A stretch of DNA of 64,000 nucleotides from Chitinispirillaceae bacterium (GCA_016929595.1 JAFGIN010000071.1:1-64000); one strand, 5' to 3'. Counted from the first letter of the stretch, positions 55,174 to 64,000 are shown. Notes: a model not told the origin generated them from the letters alone. Translations and numbers: made by a program.

Positions 55174-57480
55174 ATGCGCTTAATTAAGATGGTTCGGATA
55201 TGTACCATTTTTACCTGTTTATTCGTACCACTGCTGGTTTCGTCCACAAATGCACAAAGTGACGATCCTTTCAGCACAGAGAGTTCAGACTGGCCGGATT
55301 TTGGTTCTGAAAGTGCGACATACGATGCTGCGCCTGCCGAACCAAATACCGTAACTAAAAAAGAACCCTTACCACCTCCACCTCAAGCTACGAAAACAGT
55401 ACCAGAGGCCGTACCAGAAGTAAAGCCAGCAACCACGTCGACCTCTTCGGGTTTTTCAACTCCTGCATCATCAGGTTCTTACACTTCATCGGAAAGCTCT
55501 TCATCAAAACCAGCAACCAGCGGCTCAACACCAGCTGCATCATCGTCCTCATCTCATTCCAGTTACACAACGGGAAGCTCTGCTACTTCCAGTTCCGGCA
55601 GCTCAGAACCAGCTCAAAGCACCAGATCGACCTATGTATCTTCGAGTAAAGCATTAAAGCGAGCCGGGCCTCCGAGAATTCTGGTTTGCCGTCCAGTTTA
55701 TGCACCTTATACGACCGAAACTAAAACGATGTACATCTCTTCCATAACAGAGGCATATTTTCATTTTAAATTAAATGCACTTCCAGGTTATCAGGTTATT
55801 CCGCAGGAACGCCTTGCGAATAATATTCAATATTTCAGAGATTTCACCAGAAGGATTTCCCGTCCAAATTATATCGATGCGGCACAACAACTGGGAGCAA
55901 CCTATCTTTTCTATGTAGAGTATGAGCCCCAGGGAAAAAAGGTTAAATTTAATATTGAATTCTATTCTATAGCAGAGAATAAAAAACTGGTTTCCAGTAT
56001 TCAACAAATTGATCTTGGAAATTTTGAAGATGGTCTCTTTAATTGCCTTAATGAAGTCACATCATCACTGCCGGACAAATTCTCTGATGATACGCAGAAA
56101 ATGCTGGGTTCATCAATATTGGGAAAAAACAGCAAACCTTTAGAAGTACTCGGAAACGCAATTGCTTCAATGGGAGACTATTCAAAAGGGCGAGCTGAAA
56201 ATTCAGCAGCCGATTTTGAAAAAATCGCCAACCAGAACTCGGATTTTCACCTTTCCAAACTGGTGGCAAGTTCAATCCTCACGATAGCTCAGAAATATGA
56301 TAAGGCTATACAGTTTTTAGATAAGCTCATCTATGAATACGGTGGTGACTACCCTGCACTGTACCTTCAGTTGGCTTCAACATACCGTCAGGCACAACGA
56401 TATAATGACGCTCTTGATGCAGCAGAAAAAGCCTCCCGGTATCCAGGAATTGCACTACTTGCAAAAACCGAAAAAGCCCGTATCTATGAAGCTAAAGGTG
56501 ATCTTAAAGCCGCGAAAAAAGAATATCAGTCCGTTCTTTCATCAGGTGGAGAGGATGGTGAGATCTATTTCCAGCTTGCACTGGTAAGTATCGGGCTCAA
56601 TGATCTTTCCTCCAGTTCAACCTATTTATCAAAAGCTGGTTCTGCAGGAAGAAAAATTGACCGTGGCGACTACTACGATATCGGTCTTAGGTATAAAAAT
56701 CTGGGCACTGCGGATGAAAAAGCTATTGATGCATTTAAAAACAGTCTGGGTATACAGCAGGATAAGGAGGAAGCATGGTTACAGCTCTCAGAGATATACT
56801 CAAAAATGGGCAGAGAGGACGAAGCTGCTGAATGCTATATAAATCTCTTCCACATTAACAATAGCGCCTATAAAGATTATCTCCCTAAAGCGGGTATTAA
56901 ATTTGAGTCTTTAGGTATGGCTAATCGTGCAAAAGAAGCATACTCTCTGTTTGTTGCCAGAAAATATACCGACCCGGAAGTTTCTATCCGCCTTGCAAAA
57001 CTTTATCTTGCTGATAACAATTGCACAGAAGCGACAAAACTGGTCGAGGGACTTGATACAAACTCAATTTATGGCACAGACATTAAAAAAATTAATGAGC
57101 ACTGCGGTGTTATAACCCGAGTTATTGTTATGAATACCAATGTGAAACAGCAACGCAAAAAGGCCGCTGTTTTCATGTGGCGTGTATTTTCTGGTATCAT
57201 AGCAGCCGGTGGTGTTGGAGCAGGATATATTATCAACAACCAGATAAATGATAAAATTACTAAATACGAAGAAAAAACTGCTGATTATCAAAAATTTATA
57301 AATGAACCGAATTCAGGAATAAAGATTGGCCAGATTGAAAGAGACAGGCTGTTTATAGATAATCTGCATAGTGAAATCGAATCTTTTAAAATGTATAGAA
57401 GTATTTGCTATGGTGCTGGTGGAATTGGAGCCACAAGTCTTGCCCTTTCGATAGCAATACCAATTATCATAAAGAAATGA
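55174..57480 (+). CDS. Secreted Ser-rich/TPR protein
   Basis: This 768-residue protein has a signal peptide ending near NAQ, then SDDPF and a Pro/Glu/Lys linker. A Ser/Thr/Gly-rich low-complexity stretch (about 85-155) follows. A domain at about 165-290 (PPRILVCRPVYAPY, YQVIPQERLANNIQYF) resembles CsgG/TolB-type nucleotide-free modules. TPRs occupy about 310-640, and a C-terminal part has one or two transmembrane-like helices (about 670-690, 745-765). The SDDPF motif after the signal peptide is shared with the protein at 28080. It is followed after 7 bp by the lipoprotein gene and probably works with it. Confidence 0.75.
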   Translation: MRLIKMVRICTIFTCLFVPLLVSSTNAQSDDPFSTESSDWPDFGSESATYDAAPAEPNTVTKKEPLPPPPQATKTVPEAVPEVKPATTSTSSGFSTPASSGSYTSSESSSSKPATSGSTPAASSSSSHSSYTTGSSATSSSGSSEPAQSTRSTYVSSSKALKRAGPPRILVCRPVYAPYTTETKTMYISSITEAYFHFKLNALPGYQVIPQERLANNIQYFRDFTRRISRPNYIDAAQQLGATYLFYVEYEPQGKKVKFNIEFYSIAENKKLVSSIQQIDLGNFEDGLFNCLNEVTSSLPDKFSDDTQKMLGSSILGKNSKPLEVLGNAIASMGDYSKGRAENSAADFEKIANQNSDFHLSKLVASSILTIAQKYDKAIQFLDKLIYEYGGDYPALYLQLASTYRQAQRYNDALDAAEKASRYPGIALLAKTEKARIYEAKGDLKAAKKEYQSVLSSGGEDGEIYFQLALVSIGLNDLSSSSTYLSKAGSAGRKIDRGDYYDIGLRYKNLGTADEKAIDAFKNSLGIQQDKEEAWLQLSEIYSKMGREDEAAECYINLFHINNSAYKDYLPKAGIKFESLGMANRAKEAYSLFVARKYTDPEVSIRLAKLYLADNNCTEATKLVEGLDTNSIYGTDIKKINEHCGVITRVIVMNTNVKQQRKKAAVFMWRVFSGIIAAGGVGAGYIINNQINDKITKYEEKTADYQKFINEPNSGIKIGQIERDRLFIDNLHSEIESFKMYRSICYGAGGIGATSLALSIAIPIIIKK

Positions 57481-57487
57481 GGTACGT

Positions 57488-59314
57488 ATGAAAAAAACGC
57501 TTCAATCTTCATTATTTATTTTTTCGCTGCTACTTGCAGGATGCAGCCAGATAGATTATAACCATCCGCTGGATAGCCAGGCTGGTTACCATAATCCTGA
57601 TCATTTTAATGATGAGGATGGCGATGGCATTGCTAATTTATGGGATGCAGATCATGAGTATTATAAATCAAATTTAGACACAACACCTCCCGTAATCACA
57701 CTGCCTAGCGATGATACGATCTGGATCCCTTATGGCGATAAAGATGGAATTTACAGACAGTTAAAAACATGGTACACGGTAACGGATAATCGGCCAGATC
57801 CTGTGACGGTAATCGTACGTCCGGATTTTTCAGTTAAATTTCCAGGTACTATCATTGTAGAATATGTAGCAACCGATAAATATAATAACACTTCACAGAA
57901 AAGCAGAGTAGTTGTCGTTCTCCAGGAAGCAATCAATGATAATGAACCTCCCCAAATAAGCGCATCTCCAAAAAACCCGGAAATTTTTGAGGGTAGTTCA
58001 TTTGATCCGCTGTCGAATGTTACAGCATATGATAATAAAGATGGAGTGATTACCAGTAAAATCACTTTTAGCGGCTCATATGATGTTAATAAAGCAGGTG
58101 AATATACAATAACGTATTCGGTTACAGATGAATCCAATAATACCGGTACATTAGTAAGAATATTGAAAGTATTTCCAAATGATACTCAGGACACCGATTT
58201 TCCAGAAATCACTCTGACTGGCAGTTCTGAAATGAAAATTGGTCTGAATGAAGATTGGGTTGAGCCCGGCTATAAAGCAATAGATCCAACGGAAGGTGAT
58301 ATCACAGATCGTGTTTCTATAAGCGGCGCAATATTGCCTAAAGGTGAACCTGGGGTTTTCTCAATTACCTATACTGTATCAGATAACGCTCTTCACACCG
58401 CGTCAGAAACCAGAATTGTTCAACGAGGTGATCCTGTCGATCCGATAGTAACTCTTAAAAACCCCGAGGATAGCGTAATAACCCTTGCGAAAGGTGATGT
58501 ATTCAAAATACCGGAATTAAACATTGTGGATCCGGATAAGAATGAAAAAATTGAAGATATAGATTATTTCCCAAAATTTAATACAAATACCCCTGATACC
58601 TCTTATCTGATAATGATAATAGCAACCGATTCAGATGGTAATTTTGGACAACTAAGAATTAAAGTCGTCGTCGGTAATGGGGGAACTCAGGATGAAGATA
58701 CTGAACCGCCGGTAATAACAATTAAAGGAAAAAATCCAGACACGGTGACAGTGAGTGCTTCAAAAACATACAAAGATTCTGGAGCTACAGCAAAAGATAA
58801 TGTTGATGGTACTGTCACAGTAACACCAAGTGGCACAGTTGATCTGAAAAAAGAGGGTAAAAATACCATTACCTATATTGCAAAAGACAAGGCTGGGAAT
58901 GCAGATACAGCATTCAGAACTGTTGTCGTTGTGGCAGCAAAGTCTAATGATCTTCTATCAAAATATGAAGTGCTTACATCTACCGCATTGACTACCATAA
59001 GAAAAACTTACGGTAAAGCAACAACTGACGGTGATGCAGCAAAAGCGCCAGACCTTTCCAAAATGAGTTCTTTTACAATTGATTGGAACTTATCGCAAAA
59101 AAGGGTTAATCACATGGCAATAGAAATGCCTTATCCCGGTACTAATGTCAATCTTACGAATTCAACTCATACTCTTGACAAAACAAGTCCAACAATCGAA
59201 TTCTCCGGAACCAAAATTGCCAGGTTTGACGGTGAATATTATGTGACCCTCCAAGGTACCAGTTTTGTAATGGTAAGAAAAGATGGCAGTTTTGCCATAA
59301 TTATGGAACCTTGA
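57488..59314 (+). CDS. Lipoprotein with several Ig-like (DUF5011-type) repeats
   Basis: The lipobox is LLAGC19. An Asp-rich calcium-binding-like segment (DEDGDGIANLWDAD) resembles thrombospondin type 3 repeats. About four Ig-like domains of the DUF5011 kind follow, each with a DNxDG (AYDNKDGVI, AKDNVDGTV) or equivalent turn and a T-YxA/V-x-D strand. A C-terminal beta domain (about 495-608) is unlike the repeats. Such proteins display adhesion or polysaccharide-binding modules on the outer membrane. It ends at a strong terminator. Confidence 0.85.
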   Translation: MKKTLQSSLFIFSLLLAGCSQIDYNHPLDSQAGYHNPDHFNDEDGDGIANLWDADHEYYKSNLDTTPPVITLPSDDTIWIPYGDKDGIYRQLKTWYTVTDNRPDPVTVIVRPDFSVKFPGTIIVEYVATDKYNNTSQKSRVVVVLQEAINDNEPPQISASPKNPEIFEGSSFDPLSNVTAYDNKDGVITSKITFSGSYDVNKAGEYTITYSVTDESNNTGTLVRILKVFPNDTQDTDFPEITLTGSSEMKIGLNEDWVEPGYKAIDPTEGDITDRVSISGAILPKGEPGVFSITYTVSDNALHTASETRIVQRGDPVDPIVTLKNPEDSVITLAKGDVFKIPELNIVDPDKNEKIEDIDYFPKFNTNTPDTSYLIMIIATDSDGNFGQLRIKVVVGNGGTQDEDTEPPVITIKGKNPDTVTVSASKTYKDSGATAKDNVDGTVTVTPSGTVDLKKEGKNTITYIAKDKAGNADTAFRTVVVVAAKSNDLLSKYEVLTSTALTTIRKTYGKATTDGDAAKAPDLSKMSSFTIDWNLSQKRVNHMAIEMPYPGTNVNLTNSTHTLDKTSPTIEFSGTKIARFDGEYYVTLQGTSFVMVRKDGSFAIIMEP

Positions 59315-59338
59315 GATGATACAGTTTCAGAGTTTAAA

Positions 59339-59373
59339 TAAAAAAGCGTTCCTTCTGGAACGCTTTTTTATTT
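59339..59373 (+). terminator. Rho-independent terminator
   Basis: AAAAAAGCGTTCC and GGAACGCTTTTTT form a long perfect stem with a four-base loop, followed by more T. It ends the Ser-rich/TPR-lipoprotein operon. Confidence 0.92.
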
Positions 59374-59375
59374 TT

Positions 59376-59510
59376 TTAAAATATTTCAAATTTTTCAACG
59401 TAATAATTATGAAGCAATCGAAAGATTGTGGACGAGATACATACCTCCTTAAAGATGAGTGAAGATGCACGAGTATCAGTCCGGAGTTTTCCGGACTGAT
59501 ATTTTTTTAT
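59376..59510 (+). ncRNA. Candidate small RNA or attenuated leader between two terminators
   Basis: About 100 bases lie between the terminator at 59373 and the strong one at 59475-59510 and encode no protein. They contain a CAATCGAAAGATTG hairpin and ATACCTCCTTAAAG, which includes the anti-Shine-Dalgarno-like CCTCCTT. A transcript starting here would end at the second terminator, just before the gene at 59537. I could not define a promoter, so this stays a candidate. Confidence 0.35.
59475..59510 (+). terminator. Rho-independent terminator before the 59537 gene
   Basis: ATCAGTCCGGA and TCCGGACTGAT form an 11-bp perfect stem with a four-base loop, followed by ATTTTTTTAT. It stands 27 bases before the start codon of the next gene, so that gene needs its own start point after it, or the hairpin acts as an attenuator. 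Confidence 0.88.
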
Positions 59511-59536
59511 CAGCCCACATTATTAGAAAGAAACCT

Positions 59537-60103
59537 ATGATACTACGAAATATCTTACTGTCTCTGTTTTTTGTAAGTGTCACAATTTATGCTAAAAAAA
59601 ACACCCCAATCAAGATCTCACCGATCTTTACTCAGCATGATTCGATCAGTGTCCAATGCCCGCTGAAAGTCTACATCAAAACAGTTTCTATGGCTGATTC
59701 AATTAAAAATCCCCCATTGGGACTGACACGAACCGGTAGAAAAACTACTGCGCAACTTATCAGTGAGCCTTCAATTGATACGATCATCTACAAGTCTCTC
59801 AATGGTTTTTTAGGTAACAAGAAATTGATAGCACCTGAGGATTCTGCAGACATCATACTCAATCTAACAATCCTGAATGCGAAAATTACTGAAATTACCA
59901 GAGGCTTAACTCAAACTATGACTACAGAGCTTTTAATTGAAGTCCTGTTGGATGGTAAGCAGGATTCTACACAAATTAAGAAATACATTATTGAAGCAAA
60001 AAATTCACGGGAAGCACTTGATACAACAAAACTGGCCGAGGATATTTTTCGGGATACTGTAAAGATTTTCATTCAGGAATTGATAAAAAATTTAATGACG
60101 TAA
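59537..60103 (+). CDS. Secreted protein, YajG-like
   Basis: The start at the ATG at 59537 gives MILRNILLSLFFVSVTIYA, a signal peptide without a lipobox Cys. The mature 170 residues (KISPIFTQHDSISVQC, QLISEPSIDTIIYKSLNGFLG, SADIILNLTILNAKITEI) have a pattern like YajG-type or related periplasmic proteins. Identity is low and the function unknown. Its expression may be governed by the terminator/attenuator just upstream. Confidence 0.55.
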   Translation: MILRNILLSLFFVSVTIYAKKNTPIKISPIFTQHDSISVQCPLKVYIKTVSMADSIKNPPLGLTRTGRKTTAQLISEPSIDTIIYKSLNGFLGNKKLIAPEDSADIILNLTILNAKITEITRGLTQTMTTELLIEVLLDGKQDSTQIKKYIIEAKNSREALDTTKLAEDIFRDTVKIFIQELIKNLMT

Positions 60104-60327
60104 TCTTAATATTTTTTTTGTAGTCCTGTAGAAAACTATTTAACAACTTTCATCCATAACTATATAATAGTTAAAAGGTTAATATACCAGAGTGATTATA
60201 GTATAAATAACCAATAGATCTTTCTGGTTATATAGTTGATATTATTGGACAGTACATTTCTAAATCAGTATAATCTGGTTTAGCATTGTCATTAAACGTT
60301 TTAATTTTTAGAGTGCTCCCGGGAGGC

Positions 60328-60945
60328 ATGATGGAATCCAGAGTGTCCAGAAAACCAATCGGTAATTTTTTCATCAAAAAAGCATTACAGATTCGCCTTA
60401 TTAATCGCATTGTCACTTCAGCTCTTATTGCAACCATTGTTACCTCAGGAAGCCTGATATTAGTTTATTTTATTAAATACCAGACAATCATAGTATATCA
60501 GCTCGATAAACTGTCCCAGGAACTAAGCCGCGAACATTTGATATATCTTATACTGCCAACGCTCCTATTCAGTGCAATAGTTAACCTTCTCATCTCCTTC
60601 GGTGTCGGACTGTATGCATCCCGGAAATACGCAGTCCCTATTTACAAACTTGAGCAATGGTGTAATTTACTTATACAGGGGAAATTTTCAGCGGTTTTAC
60701 GATTCCGTGAAAAAGAGGAGATGAAAGATTTATCAGATAAATTTAATGAATTGTCCGGTGGAATCAGAAGTAAACTTCTTCTGATTCAAACAGAGCTGGA
60801 AAAAATAAAAAAAGAGATGCCCGAAATTGCATCACGAACAAATCAGATAGATTCAGCGCTCTCTTCATTTGAACTTGAATCGATGCCAATTGAGGTAACC
60901 ACAACCTTTTACAGAATTCCTCCAACCCCGGAATCAACTAAATAA
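60328..60945 (+). CDS. HAMP-domain membrane protein without output domain
   Basis: Two transmembrane helices (about residues 30-52 and 75-98 from the ATG) flank a short extracytoplasmic loop. A HAMP domain follows (YAVPIYKLEQWCNLLIQGKF, then EEMKDLSDKFNEL), and then a coiled coil. There is no kinase, methyl-accepting or cyclase domain. GGGAGG lies just before the ATGs at 60328 and 60331; the latter has the better spacing. It may be a signalling accessory protein. Confidence 0.7.
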   Translation: MMESRVSRKPIGNFFIKKALQIRLINRIVTSALIATIVTSGSLILVYFIKYQTIIVYQLDKLSQELSREHLIYLILPTLLFSAIVNLLISFGVGLYASRKYAVPIYKLEQWCNLLIQGKFSAVLRFREKEEMKDLSDKFNELSGGIRSKLLLIQTELEKIKKEMPEIASRTNQIDSALSSFELESMPIEVTTTFYRIPPTPESTK

Positions 60946-61126
60946 TCTGAGGAATCTTCACCCGCTTTAAATGCCAACTAGAAAAAACATAGAATATTAA
61001 TCCAGATAAACGTATTCTAATGCACTGGCAATGTTTTGAACTTTATAATTTTCTAATTTGCACTTTTTGTTTTTATAAGCTATTTTCTGGAAGTTTATTC
61101 ACAAATTGATTTTATCAGGAGTGTTA

Positions 61127-62425
61127 ATGGGGAAAAACGACCAGGAGCTCTTTGCGGAGCTACGTATCAAGGATGAGATATACAAACTCCCTATTGTTGA
61201 AGGGACCGTGGGCGACAATGCTATTGATATCCGTTCTCTTCGTAAGGATTGCGGACATATCACTTACGACAATGGCCTCGCCAATACAGGTTCCTGCCGA
61301 AGTAATATTACCTTTGTAGATGGTGATAATGGTGTTCTTTTATACAGAGGATATGCTATTGAGGATATCGCTGAAAATTGCAGCTTTGTTGAAGTAGCAT
61401 ATTTACTGGTTCATGGGAAACTGCCGAACGCAGAAGAATTATTATCTTTCAGAAGATACCTTAATGAACATTCAATGATTCATGAGGACATGCAGCACTT
61501 TTTCAATGGTATGCCTCCGAATTCTCATCCCATGGCAATACTTTCTTCCATGGTCACATCACTATCAAGTTTTTATCCTCACATTATGGATGGTGACCCG
61601 AATTTTGATGTAACTGCAGCCCGTCTTATTTCTAAAGTCAGAACCATAGCCGCATTTTCGTACAAAAAATCTCGTGGTGAACCGATAGTATACCCACGTC
61701 ATGACCTTACCTATTGTGCAAACTTCTTAAATATGATGTTCGCCAATCCGGTAAAATCATACGAGACCAATCCGGATATCGTTGATGCTCTGAATAAACT
61801 GCTTATCCTCCATTCAGATCATGAACAGAACTGCTCGACATCAACAGTTAGAATGACCTCAAGTTCAGGGGTGAATCTCTATGCATCAATAAGCGCCGGG
61901 ATTTCAGCTTTATGGGGACCAATGCACGGTGGTGCAAATCAGGCTGTTATTGAAATGCTTTCCATGATTCAGAAAGATGGAAATAATCTCAAAAAGTATG
62001 TCGAAATGGCCAAAAACAAAACTGCAAAATTCCGTTTAATGGGTTTTGGTCACGCAGTTTACAAAAACTATGATCCGCGTAATCGTATCACGAAAAAATT
62101 ATGTGATACACTTTTACCGAAATTGAATATTAAAGATCCATTGCTTGATATTGCACTTGAGCTTGAAGAAATTGCATTGAAAGATGATTATTTCATCGAA
62201 AGGAAATTATTCCCCAACGTTGATTTTTATTCCGGTATCCTCTATCGGGCGATGGGAATACCCACTAATATGATGACCGTGATGTTTGCAATCGGCCGTC
62301 TTCCGGGCTGGATCGCACATTGGAAAGAAACATCCGATAATCCGGAATGGAAAATCTGGAGACCACGTCAGGTATACTGTGGACCTCCAAAACAAGCTTT
62401 TGTTAAAATTGATCAGCGCACGTAA
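61127..62425 (+). CDS. gltA: Citrate synthase
   Basis: This is a type II citrate synthase of the TCA cycle. The catalytic histidines lie in LWGPMHGGANQ and GFGHAVYKNYDPR, and the catalytic Asp in FPNVDFYSG. The Start MGKNDQEL at 61127 follows AGGAG. Its 432 residues match the hexameric Gram-negative type. It is monocistronic, with a terminator at 62451. I saw nothing notable in the about 180 bp upstream. Confidence 0.97.
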   Translation: MGKNDQELFAELRIKDEIYKLPIVEGTVGDNAIDIRSLRKDCGHITYDNGLANTGSCRSNITFVDGDNGVLLYRGYAIEDIAENCSFVEVAYLLVHGKLPNAEELLSFRRYLNEHSMIHEDMQHFFNGMPPNSHPMAILSSMVTSLSSFYPHIMDGDPNFDVTAARLISKVRTIAAFSYKKSRGEPIVYPRHDLTYCANFLNMMFANPVKSYETNPDIVDALNKLLILHSDHEQNCSTSTVRMTSSSGVNLYASISAGISALWGPMHGGANQAVIEMLSMIQKDGNNLKKYVEMAKNKTAKFRLMGFGHAVYKNYDPRNRITKKLCDTLLPKLNIKDPLLDIALELEEIALKDDYFIERKLFPNVDFYSGILYRAMGIPTNMMTVMFAIGRLPGWIAHWKETSDNPEWKIWRPRQVYCGPPKQAFVKIDQRT

Positions 62426-62450
62426 GCTGCAACGAAATCTTCAATTTTTA

Positions 62451-62485
62451 AAGCAAGACAGACTTATTTTTGTCTTGCTTTTTTC
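62451..62485 (+). terminator. Rho-independent terminator after gltA
   Basis: AAGCAAGACA pairs with TGTCTTGCTT across a ten-base loop, followed by TTTTC. It is 26 bases after the citrate synthase stop. Confidence 0.88.
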
Positions 62486-62545
62486 TTACCACTAATTCTA
62501 CATTGTTAGAATACCAAAATAATTCTGTTTTCTGTAGAATAGAGT

Positions 62546-62632
62546 GGGCGATGCGAGACTGAAGTCGCTCGTGTTAATCCGTACCCCGGGAAGAAACATG
62601 AGCGTTTTGCTTAAATCGCTCACACATCGCCC
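62546..62632. repeat. Structured dispersed repeat, copy 2
   Basis: Outer arms GGGCGATG (62546-62553) and CATCGCCC (62625-62632) enclose two inner hairpins. One is CGAGACT-GA-AGTCGCTCG. The other is TGAGCG (62599-62604) with CGCTCA (62617-62622). A three-stem fold over 87 bases results. A diverged relative lies at 9967-10022. It may be a mobile non-autonomous repeat or a structured RNA. Confidence 0.6.
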
Positions 62633-62680
62633 GAATTGCGGGATCATGATGAGAGGAAATGCAGTAAAGGTGTACTCAGA

Positions 62681-64000
62681 TTAAAAATCCATGTTTGCTG
62701 ATCGTCCATACACATCTGTCAACTCTGCTATATACTCTGTCTTTTCGGGAACGACCATTTTTTTAATAAAGCGCCATTTCCAGTTACCTGAAACCTTACC
62801 TGGAATATTCATACGATGCTCACTTCCAAGTCCCAGCACGTCCTGAAATGGTACAATACAAAGTTTTGACGATGAAGAAAAAGCCAGTCTGAGAAATTTT
62901 GCACCAAACTGTCTTTCATCACAATCTAGAAATCGCAAAATATGCAGCTTTTCTTTCTTTTCAAGAGATTGTAACCATCCAACAGAAGTATCATTATCAT
63001 GAGTGCCGGTATAGGTGATACTATCTGGAAGGACATTATAAGGCAGATAAGGATTTGACGGATTCCCATCAAAAGCGAATTGGAGAATTTTCATACCCGG
63101 AATGCCTACCCGTTTTCTGAGCTCATCCACACCCTCAGTAAGTTCACCAAGATCCTCTGCAATTAAAGGCAGTGTTCCAAGCTCTCTCTTCATTGCATCA
63201 AAAAAATCAAATCCAGGCCCTTTTTCCCATTGCCCGTTTATTGCAGTTTTGCTATCCGAAGGAATTGCCCAGAAAGATTCAAAACCACGGAAATGATCCA
63301 GTCTGATAATGTCAGCCCATTCAAGAATTTTCTTTACCCTTTTTATCCACCATGCAAAACCGTCCTGCTTCATGTGTCCCCATTGAAACAACGGATTTCC
63401 CCATAATTGTCCTGTTTCACTGAAATAATCAGGAGGAACACCGGCAACGCGATAAGGTTTACCACTTTCGTTTATTTCAAAGAGTTCAGATGAAGCCCAG
63501 GCTTCCACACTGTCATACGCTGTATAATAGGGAATATCGCCAATGATTTTGATGCCTTTACTATTTGCATACCGCTTCAAATCCAGCCATTGAACATGAA
63601 ACAAATATTGGAGAAATTTCTGGTACCGTATCAGCTGACGTTCTGAATTATGAAGATCATCAAGAATCGCAGGATATCGCAGTTTATGATTTGCCTGCCA
63701 TTCATACCACGGTTTCCCATTATTATGATCTTTCAATACTTTAAAAAGTGCATAATCATGAAGCCAATAGTTCTGTTGTTCACAAAATGCCATGAAATCA
63801 TGATTATCGCTAAATCGCGTGTATGCTTTCTGATACAGTTTTTCCTTTGTCTGAATCACATTTCCATAATCTACTTCGGATTCAGGCAGAGATGGGTACT
63901 GCGCAATATCATTCTTAGTCAAAAGATTTTGCTCAACAAGTTTTTCCGGAGATATTAAAAGTGTATTTCCAGCAAATGAACAAAAACTCTGATAAGGTGA
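62681..64000 (-). CDS. malQ: 4-alpha-glucanotransferase MalQ (truncated by window edge)
   Basis: This GH77 amylomaltase disproportionates maltodextrins during glycogen or maltose use. The catalytic triad segments are IIRLDHFRGF (nucleophile Asp), LIAEDLG (acid-base Glu) and GTHDND (third Asp). The frame is open to base 64000: the last 78 bases encode SPYQSFCSFAGN... and SPEKLVEQNL, the family start. The N-terminus therefore lies outside the window, and the TTG at 63922 is not the start. Only a few N-terminal residues are missing, to judge from family length of about 500. Confidence 0.95.
   Translation of the reverse strand, partial: SPYQSFCSFAGNTLLISPEKLVEQNLLTKNDIAQYPSLPESEVDYGNVIQTKEKLYQKAYTRFSDNHDFMAFCEQQNYWLHDYALFKVLKDHNNGKPWYEWQANHKLRYPAILDDLHNSERQLIRYQKFLQYLFHVQWLDLKRYANSKGIKIIGDIPYYTAYDSVEAWASSELFEINESGKPYRVAGVPPDYFSETGQLWGNPLFQWGHMKQDGFAWWIKRVKKILEWADIIRLDHFRGFESFWAIPSDSKTAINGQWEKGPGFDFFDAMKRELGTLPLIAEDLGELTEGVDELRKRVGIPGMKILQFAFDGNPSNPYLPYNVLPDSITYTGTHDNDTSVGWLQSLEKKEKLHILRFLDCDERQFGAKFLRLAFSSSSKLCIVPFQDVLGLGSEHRMNIPGKVSGNWKWRFIKKMVVPEKTEYIAELTDVYGRSANMDF

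Noticed and set aside
60206-60231. ATAACCA/TGGTTAT hairpin before the HAMP gene
   Set aside because: Weak AT-rich stem in AT-rich DNA; likely chance.

Overview
The window is a bacterial chromosome segment of moderate to low GC. It encodes a Gram-negative, flagellated cell with an elaborate outer membrane. Several traits point to the FCB side of the tree, most likely the Fibrobacterota (Chitinivibrionia/Chitinispirillum-like): PorV/PorQ-type outer-membrane proteins, one fused to TPRs; many secreted or lipid-anchored TPR proteins; an Omp85 barrel; a propeller protein with a C-terminal sorting/FlgD-like domain; sigma-54-type flagellar promoters; and FliW/CsrA next to the flagellin gene. The taxonomy is inference, because no 16S gene is present.

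Layout. 1-4.6 kb: a broken VanX-like dipeptidase, then a tightly overlapping minus-strand operon metA-cysE-thiS-thiG-thiH for sulfur amino acids and the thiazole of thiamin. 4.6-6.9 kb: a graveyard of mobile DNA, with a frameshifted DDE transposase tail, a scrap of a beta-propeller-like gene, and an intact REP-associated tyrosine transposase (RAYT) bounded by GGGGTCGGACC-type ends. 6.9-13.9 kb: a transglutaminase-like/TPR lipoprotein, a GT2 plus ArnA-dehydrogenase-like pair, a monofunctional transglycosylase and a TonB-dependent receptor. 14.2-20.4 kb: flgJ(SLT)-flgN-flgK-flgL, flagellin, fliW-csrA, with two clear -24/-12 promoters and a GGA-rich flagellin leader. 20.4-22.8 kb: pdxA and hisS. 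22.8-29 kb: a minus-strand envelope cluster (Crp/Fnr regulator, PASTA protein, TPR lipoprotein, LolB-like lipoprotein, PorV-like protein), then a DPFGG-repeat secreted protein.

29-39 kb: GT2, a radical SAM enzyme with an overlapping 33-codon membrane microprotein, two paralogous beta-helix proteins, a PorV-TPR-coiled-coil protein, two GT4 enzymes, a FemAB-like acyltransferase and a propeller protein. 41.4-47.9 kb: tRNA-Ala(CGC), an HTH-STAS fusion, a small unknown protein, a large unknown protein rich in Trp/His/Gly, a GSCFA protein, a GT9 enzyme and a GDP-4-keto-6-deoxy-mannose-reductase-like SDR; this looks like a surface-glycan locus. 47.9-54.7 kb: lspA with an unusual substitution, RNase P RNA, an Omp85 protein, TPR and STAS genes, small secreted unknowns, and a long divergent chorismate synthase lacking an otherwise invariant catalytic His. 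55-64 kb: a secreted Ser-rich/TPR protein, an Ig-repeat lipoprotein, a possible small RNA between two terminators, a HAMP-only membrane protein, citrate synthase, a structured repeat, and malQ running off the window edge.

I did not find an unmistakable new defence or conflict system. The strongest items for follow-up are the divergent AroC, the FliW/CsrA/sigma-54 flagellin circuit, the structured dispersed repeat (two copies), the microprotein overlapping the radical SAM gene, the HTH-STAS/unknown/GSCFA locus, and the LspA Arg-to-Pro variant. All family calls come from reading motifs by eye; no searches were run.
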